A DNA stretch of 64,000 nucleotides from the NCBI RefSeq assembly GCF_011806525.1, contig NZ_JAAVKI010000003.1, positions 310,001-374,000 of the forward strand, given 5' to 3'. Source of the stretch: Thalassospira sp. HF15. GTDB lineage: Bacteria; Pseudomonadota; Alphaproteobacteria; Rhodospirillales; Thalassospiraceae. The first letter of the stretch is position 1, and every line of letters starts with the position of its first letter. The translations under genes were made by a program, and so were the position numbers. The notes beneath the pieces were generated by a model. It saw only the letters and a list, made by a program, of their open reading frames with translations. It had not been told where the DNA came from and made no database searches. Shown here in pieces: positions 29,866-38,727 of this stretch.

Positions 29866-30324
29866 TTACGTCTCTGTCAGTTGGCCAACATCAATCAGGT
29901 CAACTTCACGGCCAAGCCGACGCTTATAGGCAATCAACTGGTCACGTGCCATGACCGGGATCGTACAGCCGTCATAGGATCGTTGCTCGGCACTGTCATA
30001 ATCAATGACAAGCTCCACCCATTCACCCGATACGCCATCCTGAATGCGCGGGTGATCATCGCTGCCAATTTCGATTTTCACACCATCATAGACAAACTGC
30101 ACATAGGTCAGATCCCAGCCTGCCTCACACTGCCGGATTGCCGGTTTGCGGATATAGGCCGCGAGTGCTTCGACAAGCGGCTCGAAATACGCAGCAGGCA
30201 CAAACAAATCAATGTCGTTTAACCGCCGCGTACCGCCATAGGCCAGCACGGCCAAGCCACCACAATAAAGCCGCGGGGTCCCGACCGCGCGAATTTCGAC
30301 TTCAATCCATTCCAGTGCTTTCAT
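29866..30324 (-). CDS. Nucleotidyltransferase-fold protein (pol-beta superfamily), orphan
   Basis: A 152-residue soluble protein. The core GGLAVLAYGGTRRLNDIDLFV has the glycine-rich turn and the D-x-D pair (Asp37, Asp39) of the pol-beta-type nucleotidyltransferase fold. A third acidic candidate lies in GVKIEIGSDDHP. This layout is shared by AbiEii-like toxins, MNT-type antitoxins and small-molecule nucleotidyltransferases. No partner gene (AbiEi or HEPN) is adjacent, so a toxin-antitoxin role has no contextual support. A GGAAG site precedes the ATG. It is flanked by a flavocytochrome and an AHCY-like gene on the same strand and has its own terminator. Confidence 0.75.
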   Translation of the reverse strand: MKALEWIEVEIRAVGTPRLYCGGLAVLAYGGTRRLNDIDLFVPAAYFEPLVEALAAYIRKPAIRQCEAGWDLTYVQFVYDGVKIEIGSDDHPRIQDGVSGEWVELVIDYDSAEQRSYDGCTIPVMARDQLIAYKRRLGREVDLIDVGQLTET

Positions 30325-30401
30325 CGGGATCTTCCCGGTTGGTGTGGTGATGGCATGTGCAGCGTTAACCCGCGCATCGTGAGATGCCCCAAGTCAAAAC
30401 C

Positions 30402-31568
30402 CTAGCTGTGCGAGTGCAGGATGGCTTCGGCGATTTCGCGCTCGACATCTTCCGGGTAGGCATAAAACCCCGGCTTGAACGATGCCGCACCACCCGATGC
30501 CAGCCAGTCGATCCCGCGGATCAGAATGGCCGAAAACGGATCAAACAGATCCTTGCCCGATCCGCCCATACCCGGTGCCAGGTTCAGCAAACTGCCCCGG
30601 TTAAGCAAATAAACCTCGCGGCTGTTATCCAGCTCGAACCGTTCGATATGGCGGCGCATTCTTGTGCGTGTCTGGGTATCCAGCCATTTGACGTCAATCT
30701 CGGTATTGGAATGCCCGACATTGACCAATATCGCCCCGCGACGGCACTGTTTGATCTGGCTCGCCCCAAGAATGCCGCTCAGGCCGGTGGCAGTAACAAT
30801 GATCGCGTTTTCTTTCAGGCCATCCTCAAGGCTGACAACCCGGCAACCATGATGCTGTGCTTCAAGGGCACGGACAGGATCACGTTCGGCAACCGACACC
30901 ACCGCCCCAAGATTGCGCGCACGTTCAGCCACACCACGCCCGACCGGGCCAAAGCCGATCACAAGGACCGTCCGTCCATAAAGCGCAAGCCCCGTCACAT
31001 TGGAAAAGACCGGCCACATTTCCTGTGCCACATGGTGACGGTTATGCAGGCGGTCCTTGATCGCGATGTCGTTCCAGTTAAAGACCGGGAAGGAATAATC
31101 AAGCTTCTCAACCCGGTGCACACCGGTCGTGGTGGCTTCAAGCGCGCCTTCGACCTTGTGGCCTTTTTTGACAAACGCTTCGATCAGCTCGCCACCCATA
31201 TCGGCAATGATGTCAGCGGGTTCGGACGACAGGATATCAATGCTTTTGGCGTATTCTTCGGGTGTCATCCCCGAAAAGGCATGAACCTCGACCCCGTTGG
31301 CAGCAAGGTAGGCAGCCGCCGCATCATCGGTGCTGTCAGGGTTACAGGCGCCAACCTTGACCTTTGCACCGGCCTTCACGAACGGCAGCAAGGTGGGGAT
31401 GGTGTCTTCAAGAACGTGCTGGAAACTAACAATGGTTTTGTCGCGCAGATCGCGCTTGGCGACGTAGTTTCCGTATTTTGCCGTCACCGGACAAATCACC
31501 TCGCGCCAGGCAAGGGTCTCGTCGGTGATCTGTTGGGCTAGGGCGGCGTCCTTGATGCGGCTGGTCAT
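30402..31568 (-). CDS. Divergent S-adenosyl-L-homocysteine hydrolase-like protein
   Basis: A 388-residue member of the AHCY superfamily, about 75 residues shorter than canonical enzymes. Family marks: CNPDSTDDAAAAYLA (canonical CN-x-x-STQDHAAAA), LEATTTGVHRV, the NAD-binding VIGFGPVGRGVAERA near 203-217, TATG at 259-262 and NVGHSNTEID near 283. It departs at catalytic positions. The usual NDSVTKSKFDN block reads NDIAIKDRLHN, keeping the lysine but changing the aspartate position, and the usual DDGGD reads ADMGGE. It is therefore probably not the housekeeping AhcY; the substrate may be a related thioether nucleoside. It lies between a nucleotidyltransferase-like gene and a GST gene. Confidence 0.8.
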   Translation of the reverse strand: MTSRIKDAALAQQITDETLAWREVICPVTAKYGNYVAKRDLRDKTIVSFQHVLEDTIPTLLPFVKAGAKVKVGACNPDSTDDAAAAYLAANGVEVHAFSGMTPEEYAKSIDILSSEPADIIADMGGELIEAFVKKGHKVEGALEATTTGVHRVEKLDYSFPVFNWNDIAIKDRLHNRHHVAQEMWPVFSNVTGLALYGRTVLVIGFGPVGRGVAERARNLGAVVSVAERDPVRALEAQHHGCRVVSLEDGLKENAIIVTATGLSGILGASQIKQCRRGAILVNVGHSNTEIDVKWLDTQTRTRMRRHIERFELDNSREVYLLNRGSLLNLAPGMGGSGKDLFDPFSAILIRGIDWLASGGAASFKPGFYAYPEDVEREIAEAILHSHS

Positions 31569-31626
31569 GGTTTAGGTCTCTTAACTTCGTGGGACAATCA
31601 ATCATCCCATTAATTAAGACCAGCCT

Positions 31627-31659
31627 GACCGGATGGAAAGCATTTGTATCCATCCGGTC
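31627..31659. repeat. 11-bp inverted repeat between the GST and AHCY-like genes
   Basis: GACCGGATGGA and TCCATCCGGTC are perfect inverted copies around an 11-nt spacer, immediately 3' of the GST stop codon. It would form a stable hairpin in the GST transcript but lacks a T run, so it may be a Rho-stop protector or a weak terminator. Confidence 0.7.
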
Positions 31660-31671
31660 AAATCAGTGGGC

Positions 31672-32376
31672 TTAATCCCGCGCGGGAATATTCACTCCAC
31701 GCTGAACAGCCGGACGTTCAAGCGCCCGTTCAAGCCAGGCCGGAACGTTTTTGAACTCGTGATAATCAACAAGATCCCCGGCATCATAAAAACCGATCAG
31801 GTTGCGCACCCAACCCAGCGACGCAATATCGGCGATGGTATATTCATCGCCCATGATCCAGTCACGCCCTTCAAGGCGGGTTTCAAGCACACCCAGAAGG
31901 CGTTTTGACTCGTTGCGGTACCGATCAAGCGGGCGCTTGTCCTCAATCTCCTTGCCGGCAAACTTGTGGAAGAAACCTAGCTGGCCAAAGATCGGGCCGA
32001 CCCCGCCCATCTGAAAATACACCCACTGAATTGCTTCAATGCGTTTTGCCGGATCAACGGGCAGGAACTTACCGGTCTTTTCAGCCAGATACTGAATGAT
32101 GGCACCTGATTCAAACAGGCCAAGCGGTGCACCATCGGGTCCGTTCGGATCAATGATCGCCGGGATTTTGCCATTGGGGTTCAATGACAGAAATTCCGGG
32201 GTCCATGTTTCATCTTCGCCGATATTGATCAGATGCGGCTCATACTCAAGCCCGGTTTCTTCGAGCATGATCGAAACCTTCACCCCGTTCGGGGTCGGCA
32301 GGGAGTAAAGCTGGATGACATTCGGATTTTGCGCAGGCCAGCGTTTGGTAATGTCGAAGTTCGACAGATCAGCCAT
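31672..32376 (-). CDS. Glutathione transferase-like protein, YfcG/YghU (Nu) type
   Basis: A 234-residue cytosolic GST-fold protein, probably a glutathione-dependent disulfide-bond oxidoreductase. The thioredoxin-like half has YSLPTPNGVKVSIMLEE, the T-P-N active-site arrangement of E. coli YfcG, then NPNGKIPAIID with the cis-proline and LFESGAIIQYLAEKTG with the glutathione-binding E-S pair. The helical half has GRDWIMGDEYTIADIASLGW. Spacing and motifs match Nu-class enzymes, not classical detoxifying GSTs. It is a single gene, separated from cynS by a terminator and from the AHCY-like gene by an inverted repeat. Confidence 0.92.
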   Translation of the reverse strand: MADLSNFDITKRWPAQNPNVIQLYSLPTPNGVKVSIMLEETGLEYEPHLINIGEDETWTPEFLSLNPNGKIPAIIDPNGPDGAPLGLFESGAIIQYLAEKTGKFLPVDPAKRIEAIQWVYFQMGGVGPIFGQLGFFHKFAGKEIEDKRPLDRYRNESKRLLGVLETRLEGRDWIMGDEYTIADIASLGWVRNLIGFYDAGDLVDYHEFKNVPAWLERALERPAVQRGVNIPARD

Positions 32377-32484
32377 GATAAAGCCCTTTCCAAGTCAATG
32401 TGTTGTTGACCATAAGATTTAAACCATCATGGCAATTGCGCCACCGGGAATCTGGCAACTTATTGTTTCCCGATCCGCAAACAG

Positions 32485-32517
32485 CAAAACCGGCCTGCAT
32501 GAAACAGACCGGTTTTA
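32485..32517 (-). terminator. Terminator of the cyanate operon
   Basis: On the minus strand AAAACCGGTCTG pairs along 12 positions with CAGGCCGGTTTT (one G-T pair) around a TTTCATG loop. The T run after it is short. It lies about 28 bp beyond the cynS stop. Confidence 0.75.
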
Positions 32518-32544
32518 ACTTTGCGACTGGGCGCAAGGCGTTGG

Positions 32545-32985
32545 TTACCAGGCGCGGTATTTCAGGAATTTGCCATCAAGGGTAATGACAACGCGGTCAC
32601 CCTTGGGGTCTTCCTTGCGCTCGATATACATTTCGTAGTCAATCGCGCTCATGATGCCATCACCGAATTTCTCGTGGATGATTTCCTTGATGGTTTCCCC
32701 ATAAACACCAACCACCTCATACAGGCGGTAAATCGCCGGATCGGTCGGCACTGCCTGATCCCAGACCTTCATCGGGCATTCCTGCAAAACAGCCGATGCT
32801 TCGGCTGGCAGTTCAAACAGGGCAACGAGCATATCGGCCTTGTCCTTTGGCGCGGAATTCATGCCAAAGCAAACAGACGTGGTCCAAACCGGCGACATGC
32901 CGATCTTGCTTGCAACTTCTTCCCAGCCAAGGCCTTTGGCCTTTTTGGCTTCGATGATCATTTCTTTGACATCTGCTTTTTTCAC
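32545..32985 (-). CDS. cynS: Cyanate hydratase (cyanase)
   Basis: Decomposes cyanate with bicarbonate to ammonia and CO2, giving both detoxification and nitrogen supply. 146 residues, close to the usual 156. An N-terminal helix-turn-helix-like bundle precedes the catalytic domain. The active-site triad is visible as Arg87 and Glu90 in YRLYEVVGVYGETIKEI and Ser113 in GDGIMSAIDYEM, matching E. coli Arg96, Glu99 and Ser122. It is the last gene of the transporter operon, 37 bp after the ATPase gene. Its presence is the main reason to call the transporter cyanate-specific. Confidence 0.96.
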   Translation of the reverse strand: MKKADVKEMIIEAKKAKGLGWEEVASKIGMSPVWTTSVCFGMNSAPKDKADMLVALFELPAEASAVLQECPMKVWDQAVPTDPAIYRLYEVVGVYGETIKEIIHEKFGDGIMSAIDYEMYIERKEDPKGDRVVITLDGKFLKYRAW

Positions 32986-33022
32986 AGCTTTTCTCCTTCT
33001 CAGTAATCAGGGTGCGATTGGT

Positions 33023-33931
33023 TTATTCCACCTGGCTGGCAGCCGGTTTGCGGTTGTCTTTCGGGTCCGCAACCACGCCATGCGCGCCAAAACGCACGAT
33101 GGATGGCTCTGCCACGGATCCTTCCTCCTGCTTACCGGCAAGCGCCTTGGAGCGGGTGGCAAGGAATTCGACCAAGTGGTTTCGAATGTCGTAATAGTCG
33201 GCATGGTGGATGATGTTGGCGCGTTCGCGCGGACGCGGAATTTCGACCTGAACCGATTCCGCCACACGCGCATACGGCCCGTTGGTCATCAGCAAGATAC
33301 GATCTGCCAGCAGGATGGCCTCATCCACATCATGGGTGATCATGAAGACCGTCTGATCAGACCCGGACCAGATGCGGATCAGTTCATCCTGGATGCTGCC
33401 GCGTGTCAGGGCATCAAGGGCCCCGAACGGCTCATCAAGCAGCAACAATTCCGGCTGAATTGCAAAGGCACGGGCAATCGAGACACGCTGACGCATGCCG
33501 CCCGACAATTGCGATGGCTTGCGAAGCTCTGCCCCGCCGGCCAAACCGACCATTTCCAGATACTTCATCGAATGATCGTGAACCTGCTTCTTGCTCCAGG
33601 ATTTGTATCTGGCCTGAACGGCAAAGGTGACGTTCTTAAGGGCCGATAACCACGGCAGCAGGGAATAGTTCTGGAACACGATCCCGCGATCAAGACTGGG
33701 GCCGGAGACCTCCTTGCCATTCATGATGACCGCCCCTTCGGATGGCTCATCAAGACCGGCCAGAATGTTCAGGATCGTTGACTTGCCACAGCCGGAATGG
33801 CCGATGATGCAAACGAACTCCCCCTTCTCGATCCCCAGATTGACGTTTTCAAACACGGTCAGGGCGTCACCGCCCTTTGGCGCCTGAAAACGTTTGGTCA
33901 GGTTTTGCAAACTCAGGAATGGTGTCGACAT
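33023..33931 (-). CDS. Cyanate/nitrate-type ABC transporter ATP-binding protein
   Basis: Cytosolic ATPase of an NrtD/SsuB/TauB-class importer, about 302 residues. Walker A is GHSGCGKST, the signature is [14 protein letters not shown], Walker B is [12 protein letters not shown], and the H-loop is MITHDVDEA. The C-terminal extension of about 55 residues past the core is longer than in most SsuB-like ATPases. The ATG at 33931 has GGAG 7 nt upstream. It starts 11 bp after the permease stop and 37 bp before cynS. The substrate is inferred from cynS; nitrate or bicarbonate would be alternatives on family grounds alone. Confidence 0.93.
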   Translation of the reverse strand: MSTPFLSLQNLTKRFQAPKGGDALTVFENVNLGIEKGEFVCIIGHSGCGKSTILNILAGLDEPSEGAVIMNGKEVSGPSLDRGIVFQNYSLLPWLSALKNVTFAVQARYKSWSKKQVHDHSMKYLEMVGLAGGAELRKPSQLSGGMRQRVSIARAFAIQPELLLLDEPFGALDALTRGSIQDELIRIWSGSDQTVFMITHDVDEAILLADRILLMTNGPYARVAESVQVEIPRPRERANIIHHADYYDIRNHLVEFLATRSKALAGKQEEGSVAEPSIVRFGAHGVVADPKDNRKPAASQVE

Positions 33932-33942
33932 ATCAGGTCTCC

Positions 33943-34773
33943 TTATTCCTGGTACTGCACGAGACGTGCGCAATAGGCGAAGGCGGTATCAAGCAACATG
34001 CCGACAACACCAATCATCAGGATCGAGAACACCACGCTGGTCAGATCAAGGTTGTTCCATTCGTTCCAGACGTAGTAGCCAATCCCCGTCCCACCGACGA
34101 GCATCTCGGCAGCCACAATCACAAGCCACGCAATGCCAATCGAAATCCGCATGCCGGTCAGGATGGTGGGCGCCGCCGCTGGAAGAATGACGATCCAGGC
34201 GGTTTTCAATGGTCCAAGTTCGTGGGTACGCGCCACATTGACCCAATCCGAACGCACACCGGCCACACCAAAAGCGGTGTTGATCAACATCGGCCATATC
34301 GAACAGATAAAGATGACAAAGATCGCCGATGCCTGACTGTCCTGAATGACAAACAGGGCAAGTGGCATCCATGCCAGTGGGGAAATAGGGCGCAGCACCT
34401 GAATAAACGGATCAAGCGCCTTGTACATCAGGGGCGACATCCCGATCAGGAACCCAACCGGAATGGCAATTGCCGCCGCAAGGAAATAGCCGGTCAGAAC
34501 GCGATAAAGCGAATAGCCGATCTGGATACCGATCCCCTTGTCGTTGGGACCGGCGTCATAGAACGGATTGCTCAGCTCTTCCCATGCCTTGGCGATCACG
34601 TCTGAGGGGGGCGGCACAGCGGCCTTTGGCTCTGCCCCACCCATCAGAAGTTCATATTCTGTAAGTTCGCCAGCAAGTTGTTGCTTTGGGCTGGCGGCCT
34701 CCCAAAGACCAAGGAAGACCGCCAGAAGTACAAGTGACAACACCAAAGCCCTGGCATTGAGCGATGCCAGCAT
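33943..34773 (-). CDS. Cyanate/nitrate-type ABC transporter permease
   Basis: Inner-membrane permease of 276 residues of the NrtB/SsuC/TauC class. The N-terminal helix ([18 protein letters not shown]) is followed by a periplasmic loop and five more helices. The EAA loop that contacts the ATPase is seen as [19 protein letters not shown]. One nucleotide separates its ATG from the binding-protein stop, which suggests translational coupling. The downstream ATPase follows after 11 bp. Confidence 0.93.
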   Translation of the reverse strand: MLASLNARALVLSLVLLAVFLGLWEAASPKQQLAGELTEYELLMGGAEPKAAVPPPSDVIAKAWEELSNPFYDAGPNDKGIGIQIGYSLYRVLTGYFLAAAIAIPVGFLIGMSPLMYKALDPFIQVLRPISPLAWMPLALFVIQDSQASAIFVIFICSIWPMLINTAFGVAGVRSDWVNVARTHELGPLKTAWIVILPAAAPTILTGMRISIGIAWLVIVAAEMLVGGTGIGYYVWNEWNNLDLTSVVFSILMIGVVGMLLDTAFAYCARLVQYQE

Positions 34774-34774
34774 A

Positions 34775-36241
34775 TCAGCTTACCCCTTTACCGATGGCAA
34801 AGCTGTTGACATAGGCTTCAGGCTGATCGGGATCGAACGTCTTGCCCATGATGGTATAGCTTTTGTAAGTCTCGGTCGGCGCTTCATAGCCAAGCTCTTT
34901 CATGATCTTGGCGCAATCGGTCGCGACATAGACTTCTTCGGCGATTTTCTTGTAATCGACATCGCCTTCGATATAGCCCCAGCGCTTCATCTGGGTCAGG
35001 ATCCAGACGCCCATCGAATGCCATGGGAACGGATCGAAATCGATGCGATCCGGCACGTTTTTGACCTCGCCCAGACCATCGGCATAGCGGCCGGTCAGAA
35101 CCTGCTCGATCACCGGAACCGGTTGGTTCAGATAGTTGGTCGGTGCGATTGCAGCCGAGATTTCCTTGCGGTTTTCGGCCTTGGATGCGTACTGGGTCGC
35201 ATCAACGATGGATTTAAGAAGTGCACCATAGGTATTTGGCAATTCTTCGGAAAACGCCTTCGAACATGCAAACGCACAGCACGGATGACCTTCCCAGATA
35301 TCCTTGGTCAGCGTGTGCAGGAAGCCGATCTTTTCCCAAACGGCACGCTGGTTGAACGGATCTGGCGACAAATAGCCATCAAGGTTACCGGCACGCAGGT
35401 TTGCCACCATCTCGGGCGGCGGAACGACACGGATCTGGATGTCTTTATCCGGGTCCAGACCATGCTCGGCGACGTAATAGCGCAGCAGGAAGTTGTGCAT
35501 GGAATATTCAAACGGCACACCGAACTTGAAGCCTTTCCAGTCTTTCGGGTCGCGCTTGTCCAGATGGTCGTTATGCAGAACGATGGCCTGACCATTGATG
35601 TTTTCAACAGCTGGCATCAGGAATGGCGTTGCTGTCGAACCCGCCCCCATCGAAATCGCCAGCGGCATCGGGGTCAGCATGTGCGACGCGTCATATTCAT
35701 TGTTCAGCGACTTGTCGCGGGCAACCGCCCAACCGGCCGTTTTGATGACATCGACATCAAGACCGTATTTCTCATAGAAGCCCATCGGCTGGGCCATGAT
35801 GATCGGCGTCGCGCAGGTAATCGGCACGAAGCCAATATTCAGCTTGGATTTCTCCGGCGTGCCAAGATCATCAAGGATCGCCGCCTTGACCTTGTCAATC
35901 GGCAGGACCGAGGCAAGTGCCCCCATCATGGTGCTGCCACCAACCATCTTGGCAAATGAACGACGCGAAATGTCGTTATGACCAAACACCGAACGGACAA
36001 TTGCGCTGTCGATGGCACGATCCAGCATTTCCTCGCTGGTTTCCGGTGTTTTGGCATCCATATCGCCCATATCGCTATGGGCTGGCATGCTGGCCAGATC
36101 GTGTTTCACGCCATGGTCATGATCTTTATGTGATGCATGCGTATGTCCGGTTTTTGACGAACAGTCCTCACAACCACAGCCCTTGCTGTGCCGCAAATCG
36201 GTATCGCCGCTAAATGGATTGCCCAGACTTTTGACTGACAT
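34775..36241 (-). CDS. Tat-exported NrtA/CmpA-type substrate-binding protein with His/Cys-rich N-terminus
   Basis: Periplasmic binding protein, 488 residues, first gene of the cyanate operon. The NrtA/CmpA fold is seen in LNIGFVPITCATPIIMA, GFYEKYGLDVDVIKTAGWA, MLTPMPLAISMG and SPDPFNQRAVWEKIGF. A twin-arginine signal SRRSFAKMVGG sits unusually far in, near residue 92. Ahead of it is a segment with KGCGCEDCSSKTGHTH and HKDHDHGVKH, four cysteines or so and many histidines, able to bind metal. Such long leaders before a Tat motif occur in NrtA relatives, but the Cys/His run is striking. The ATG at 36241 is preceded by GGGGG. A sigma-54 promoter lies 65-79 bp upstream. Confidence 0.93.
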   Translation of the reverse strand: MSVKSLGNPFSGDTDLRHSKGCGCEDCSSKTGHTHASHKDHDHGVKHDLASMPAHSDMGDMDAKTPETSEEMLDRAIDSAIVRSVFGHNDISRRSFAKMVGGSTMMGALASVLPIDKVKAAILDDLGTPEKSKLNIGFVPITCATPIIMAQPMGFYEKYGLDVDVIKTAGWAVARDKSLNNEYDASHMLTPMPLAISMGAGSTATPFLMPAVENINGQAIVLHNDHLDKRDPKDWKGFKFGVPFEYSMHNFLLRYYVAEHGLDPDKDIQIRVVPPPEMVANLRAGNLDGYLSPDPFNQRAVWEKIGFLHTLTKDIWEGHPCCAFACSKAFSEELPNTYGALLKSIVDATQYASKAENRKEISAAIAPTNYLNQPVPVIEQVLTGRYADGLGEVKNVPDRIDFDPFPWHSMGVWILTQMKRWGYIEGDVDYKKIAEEVYVATDCAKIMKELGYEAPTETYKSYTIMGKTFDPDQPEAYVNSFAIGKGVS

Positions 36242-36305
36242 GTGATCACCCCCTGTTGTTGTTACGCCGCCTGATCGGCAGCACCAGATGTTCACAGTCC
36301 CTACA

Positions 36306-36320
36306 GCAACGAGCGTGCCA
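36306..36320 (-). promoter_or_regulatory. Sigma-54 (-24/-12) promoter of the cyanate operon
   Basis: On the minus strand the sequence reads TGGCACGCTCGTTGC, an exact match to the RpoN consensus TGGCACG-N4-TTGC, with the correct spacing between GG and GC. It points at the binding-protein gene, with an expected start near 36295 and a leader of about 54 nt. The divergent gene encodes a sigma-54 activator with GAFTGA, the partner such a promoter needs. Confidence 0.93.
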
Positions 36321-36391
36321 TTTTGTGCAATGCGTCATTTTTCGTTGAAAATGCTGGACTCTTGGCGGGGAGGGTGCGACGCTTACCCATC

Positions 36392-36443
36392 ACGAAAATT
36401 CGTAATTTACGAAATATCGTATCAAATATTACGATATTTCGTA
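36392..36443. promoter_or_regulatory. Three palindromic activator sites (ACGAAA..TCGT) between the cyanate operon and its regulator
   Basis: Three related 12-bp palindromes: ACGAAAATTCGT (36392-36403), ACGAAATATCGT (36409-36420) and ACGATATTTCGT (36431-36442). The last two lie in a perfect 14-bp inverted repeat, TACGAAATATCGTA and TACGATATTTCGTA, with an 8-bp spacer. Centres are about 103, 120 and 142 bp upstream of the predicted operon start, a normal range for sigma-54 enhancer sites. The third abuts the ribosome binding site of the divergent regulator, so autorepression is possible. Confidence 0.85.
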
Positions 36444-36453
36444 GGAGTTACTG

Positions 36454-38400
36454 ATGGGACTGAATGAAATCAATCCGATACCGGTGATGATTGAAAACCT
36501 GCACTTGCAGGCATTACTGGCGCACACGCACCCAACTTTGCTGATTCACCCGAAATCTGACCGGATTGTCTTTGCCAATCAGGCGGCTGCCAACCTGCTG
36601 GGACGCAGCATCGAAGAACTTTTGGCGACCTCCATGAGTGCACTGCACAAAGGACAGGTGCCCAGTCTGGTGGTGTTTAGCGAGGCGGCCTTTTATCACG
36701 GATTTGCCTGGACCCGCGGACTGGACCTGACCCGCCCGGACGGCACCGAACTGAAACTCGAACACGAAGCCCGCCCCCTGATCCTTGAAGGACAGGAATA
36801 CCTGACCGTGACGATTTCCGATCTTGATGCCCGTCATCGCCGCGATGTCGATTCCGAGGCGGATGATTACTTGCGCGAAGGCATTGCCGAATGGCGGCGC
36901 GCCGAACGGTTTTTCCGCGAAATTGAACGTGAAAACCAACTGATCCTCGGCGCTGCTGGCGAAGGCATTTACGGGGTCAACAGTGACGGGGTAACGACAT
37001 TCGTAAATCCGGCCGCCGAACGCATGCTGGGCTGGACAGCCGAGGAACTGGTTGGTCGCGAAGTCCATTCGATCATCCACCATTCCCACATCAATGGCGA
37101 TCCGTATCACGTCGAACACTGCCCAATTTATAATGCCTTTCGCGAAGGTATCGTGCGGCGCGTCGATGACGAAGTTTTCTGGCGCAACGACGGCAAACCG
37201 ATCCGCGTGGAATATACCTCCACCCCGATCCGCGACCATGGACTTGTGATCGGTGCGGTGATTGTCTTTCGTGACATCACCGAACGTAAAATTGCCGAGG
37301 AAAAGCTGCATGCCGCCTTGGCAGAGGTCGACCGTCTGCGTGAACGGCTTGAGCTTGAAAACGCCTATCTGCAGGAAGAAATCCTGTCGACCAACAACCA
37401 CCATGAAATCATCGGACAATCCGATGCCATTCAGGGCGCGCTTAAACAGATAGACCTTGTCGCCCCCACCGAGGCCAACGTCCTGATTACGGGCGAGTCC
37501 GGGACAGGCAAGGAACTGATTGCACGCGCCATCCATCAGGCAAGTGCACGGTCTGACCGTGTTCTGGTGCGCGTGAACTGTGCTGCGATCCCGCACGAAC
37601 TGTTTGAAAGCGAATTTTTCGGCCATGTCCGCGGCGCCTTTACCGGGGCTGTGCGCGATCGTGTCGGACGGTTTGAACTGGCTGATGGCGGCACGCTGTT
37701 TTTGGATGAAGTCGGGGAAATCCCGCTAGAACTGCAAGGCAAGTTGTTGCGCGTTCTACAGGACCAGAAGTTCGAGCGCATCGGCGAAGAACGCACCCGC
37801 GAGGTCAATGTCCGCCTGATTGCCGCGACCAACCGCGATCTCAAGGAAGAAGTCCGGCTGGGTCGTTTTCGCGAAGACCTTTATTTCCGTCTTAACGTCT
37901 TTCCCATTGAATGCCGCCCGTTGCGTGAACGGCCCGACGACATCCCGCCACTGGCATCACACTTCCTGCGCAATATCTGCCAGCGCCTGAATATCGCCCA
38001 GCCGACACTGACAAAGGGGCAGGTCCGCACCCTGCAAAACTACGGCTGGCCGGGGAATGCGCGCGAACTGGAAAACGTCATCGAACGGGCCGCCATCCTT
38101 GCCCATGACGGCAAATTGCATTTCGACCTGCCCGAACATGGTGGGCGCGACAGCCGCAATTCACCAACACCTGAAACCACCCCGGAAAGCAAACCGCAAA
38201 AAGCCGTTCTCACCCGCGATGAACTGCGCCAGACCGAATATGACAACATCATCCATGCCCTGACGATGACCAAGGGCAAGGTGTTTGGCAAAAATGGTGC
38301 GGCTGCTCTTCTGGACATCAAACCAACCACGCTGGCCTCGCGTATCAAGAAATTCAAAATCGACCGTCGCAGCTTCGGCGAAAACGAAACCATCGACTAA
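36454..38400 (+). CDS. Sigma-54-dependent transcriptional activator (PAS-PAS-AAA+-HTH)
   Basis: 648 residues. Two PAS sensor domains (about 15-125 and 160-280; the second contains [14 protein letters not shown]) and a coiled-coil linker ([20 protein letters not shown], 283-302) precede the AAA+ domain. Walker A is GESGTGKE (347-354), the sigma-54-contact loop GAFTGA is at 394-399, Walker B is GGTLFLDE, and the arginine-finger region follows. The C-terminal Fis-type HTH ends [27 protein letters not shown] precedes the ATG. Divergent position, palindromes and the RpoN promoter make it the likely activator of the cyanate operon. The signal sensed by the PAS domains is unknown. It has no response-regulator receiver domain. 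Confidence 0.95.
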   Translation: MGLNEINPIPVMIENLHLQALLAHTHPTLLIHPKSDRIVFANQAAANLLGRSIEELLATSMSALHKGQVPSLVVFSEAAFYHGFAWTRGLDLTRPDGTELKLEHEARPLILEGQEYLTVTISDLDARHRRDVDSEADDYLREGIAEWRRAERFFREIERENQLILGAAGEGIYGVNSDGVTTFVNPAAERMLGWTAEELVGREVHSIIHHSHINGDPYHVEHCPIYNAFREGIVRRVDDEVFWRNDGKPIRVEYTSTPIRDHGLVIGAVIVFRDITERKIAEEKLHAALAEVDRLRERLELENAYLQEEILSTNNHHEIIGQSDAIQGALKQIDLVAPTEANVLITGESGTGKELIARAIHQASARSDRVLVRVNCAAIPHELFESEFFGHVRGAFTGAVRDRVGRFELADGGTLFLDEVGEIPLELQGKLLRVLQDQKFERIGEERTREVNVRLIAATNRDLKEEVRLGRFREDLYFRLNVFPIECRPLRERPDDIPPLASHFLRNICQRLNIAQPTLTKGQVRTLQNYGWPGNARELENVIERAAILAHDGKLHFDLPEHGGRDSRNSPTPETTPESKPQKAVLTRDELRQTEYDNIIHALTMTKGKVFGKNGAAALLDIKPTTLASRIKKFKIDRRSFGENETID

Positions 38401-38486
38401 TTGCCAAAATTGCCATCGTCTGGTTGCCTGTTGCGTCCGTTTGGCGCAGCATGTCGCCGCCGGTTAGAAACAGGGAAGAAACAGGT

Positions 38487-38681
38487 ATGGCTGCTTTTTT
38501 ACAGATTGGTGTTTTGCTTGCGATGGCCGCGGTCGCCGGGGTCCTGATCATGGGCATCGTTTCCATGGCGCGCGGCAAGGATGCGCGCAAACAAAACAAA
38601 CTGATGCAAATGCGCGTCCTTTTGCAGGGCCTGGCCCTGCTGCTGCTTTTCATCCTGTCGCTGATGGCGGTCGGTTCCTGA
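38487..38681 (+). CDS. Small twin-helix membrane protein, HIG1-like
   Basis: 64 residues with two hydrophobic helices (AAFLQIGVLLAMAAVAGVLI and MRVLLQGLALLLLFILSLMA) joined by a basic loop MARGKDARKQNKLMQ. This twin-transmembrane pattern with a basic loop matches the bacterial HIG_1_N family, which in alphaproteobacteria often lies beside cobalamin adenosyltransferase and etfBA. Mitochondrial relatives associate with respiratory complexes; a bacterial role is not established. The ATG at 38487 begins directly before the first helix; a longer frame from 38424 adds a non-conserved leader. Confidence 0.82.
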   Translation: MAAFLQIGVLLAMAAVAGVLIMGIVSMARGKDARKQNKLMQMRVLLQGLALLLLFILSLMAVGS

Positions 38682-38727
38682 GACGGGCTTAAGGTCCAAC
38701 CTGATTAACCAAGAACACGGACGGCAC

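Noticed and set aside
29866-30324. AbiEii toxin of an abortive infection system
   Set aside because: The fold fits but there is no AbiEi-like partner in either flank and the gene is short; kept as a generic nucleotidyltransferase-fold protein.
30402-31568. Housekeeping adenosylhomocysteinase (ahcY)
   Set aside because: Too short and altered at active-site blocks; the housekeeping enzyme is expected elsewhere.
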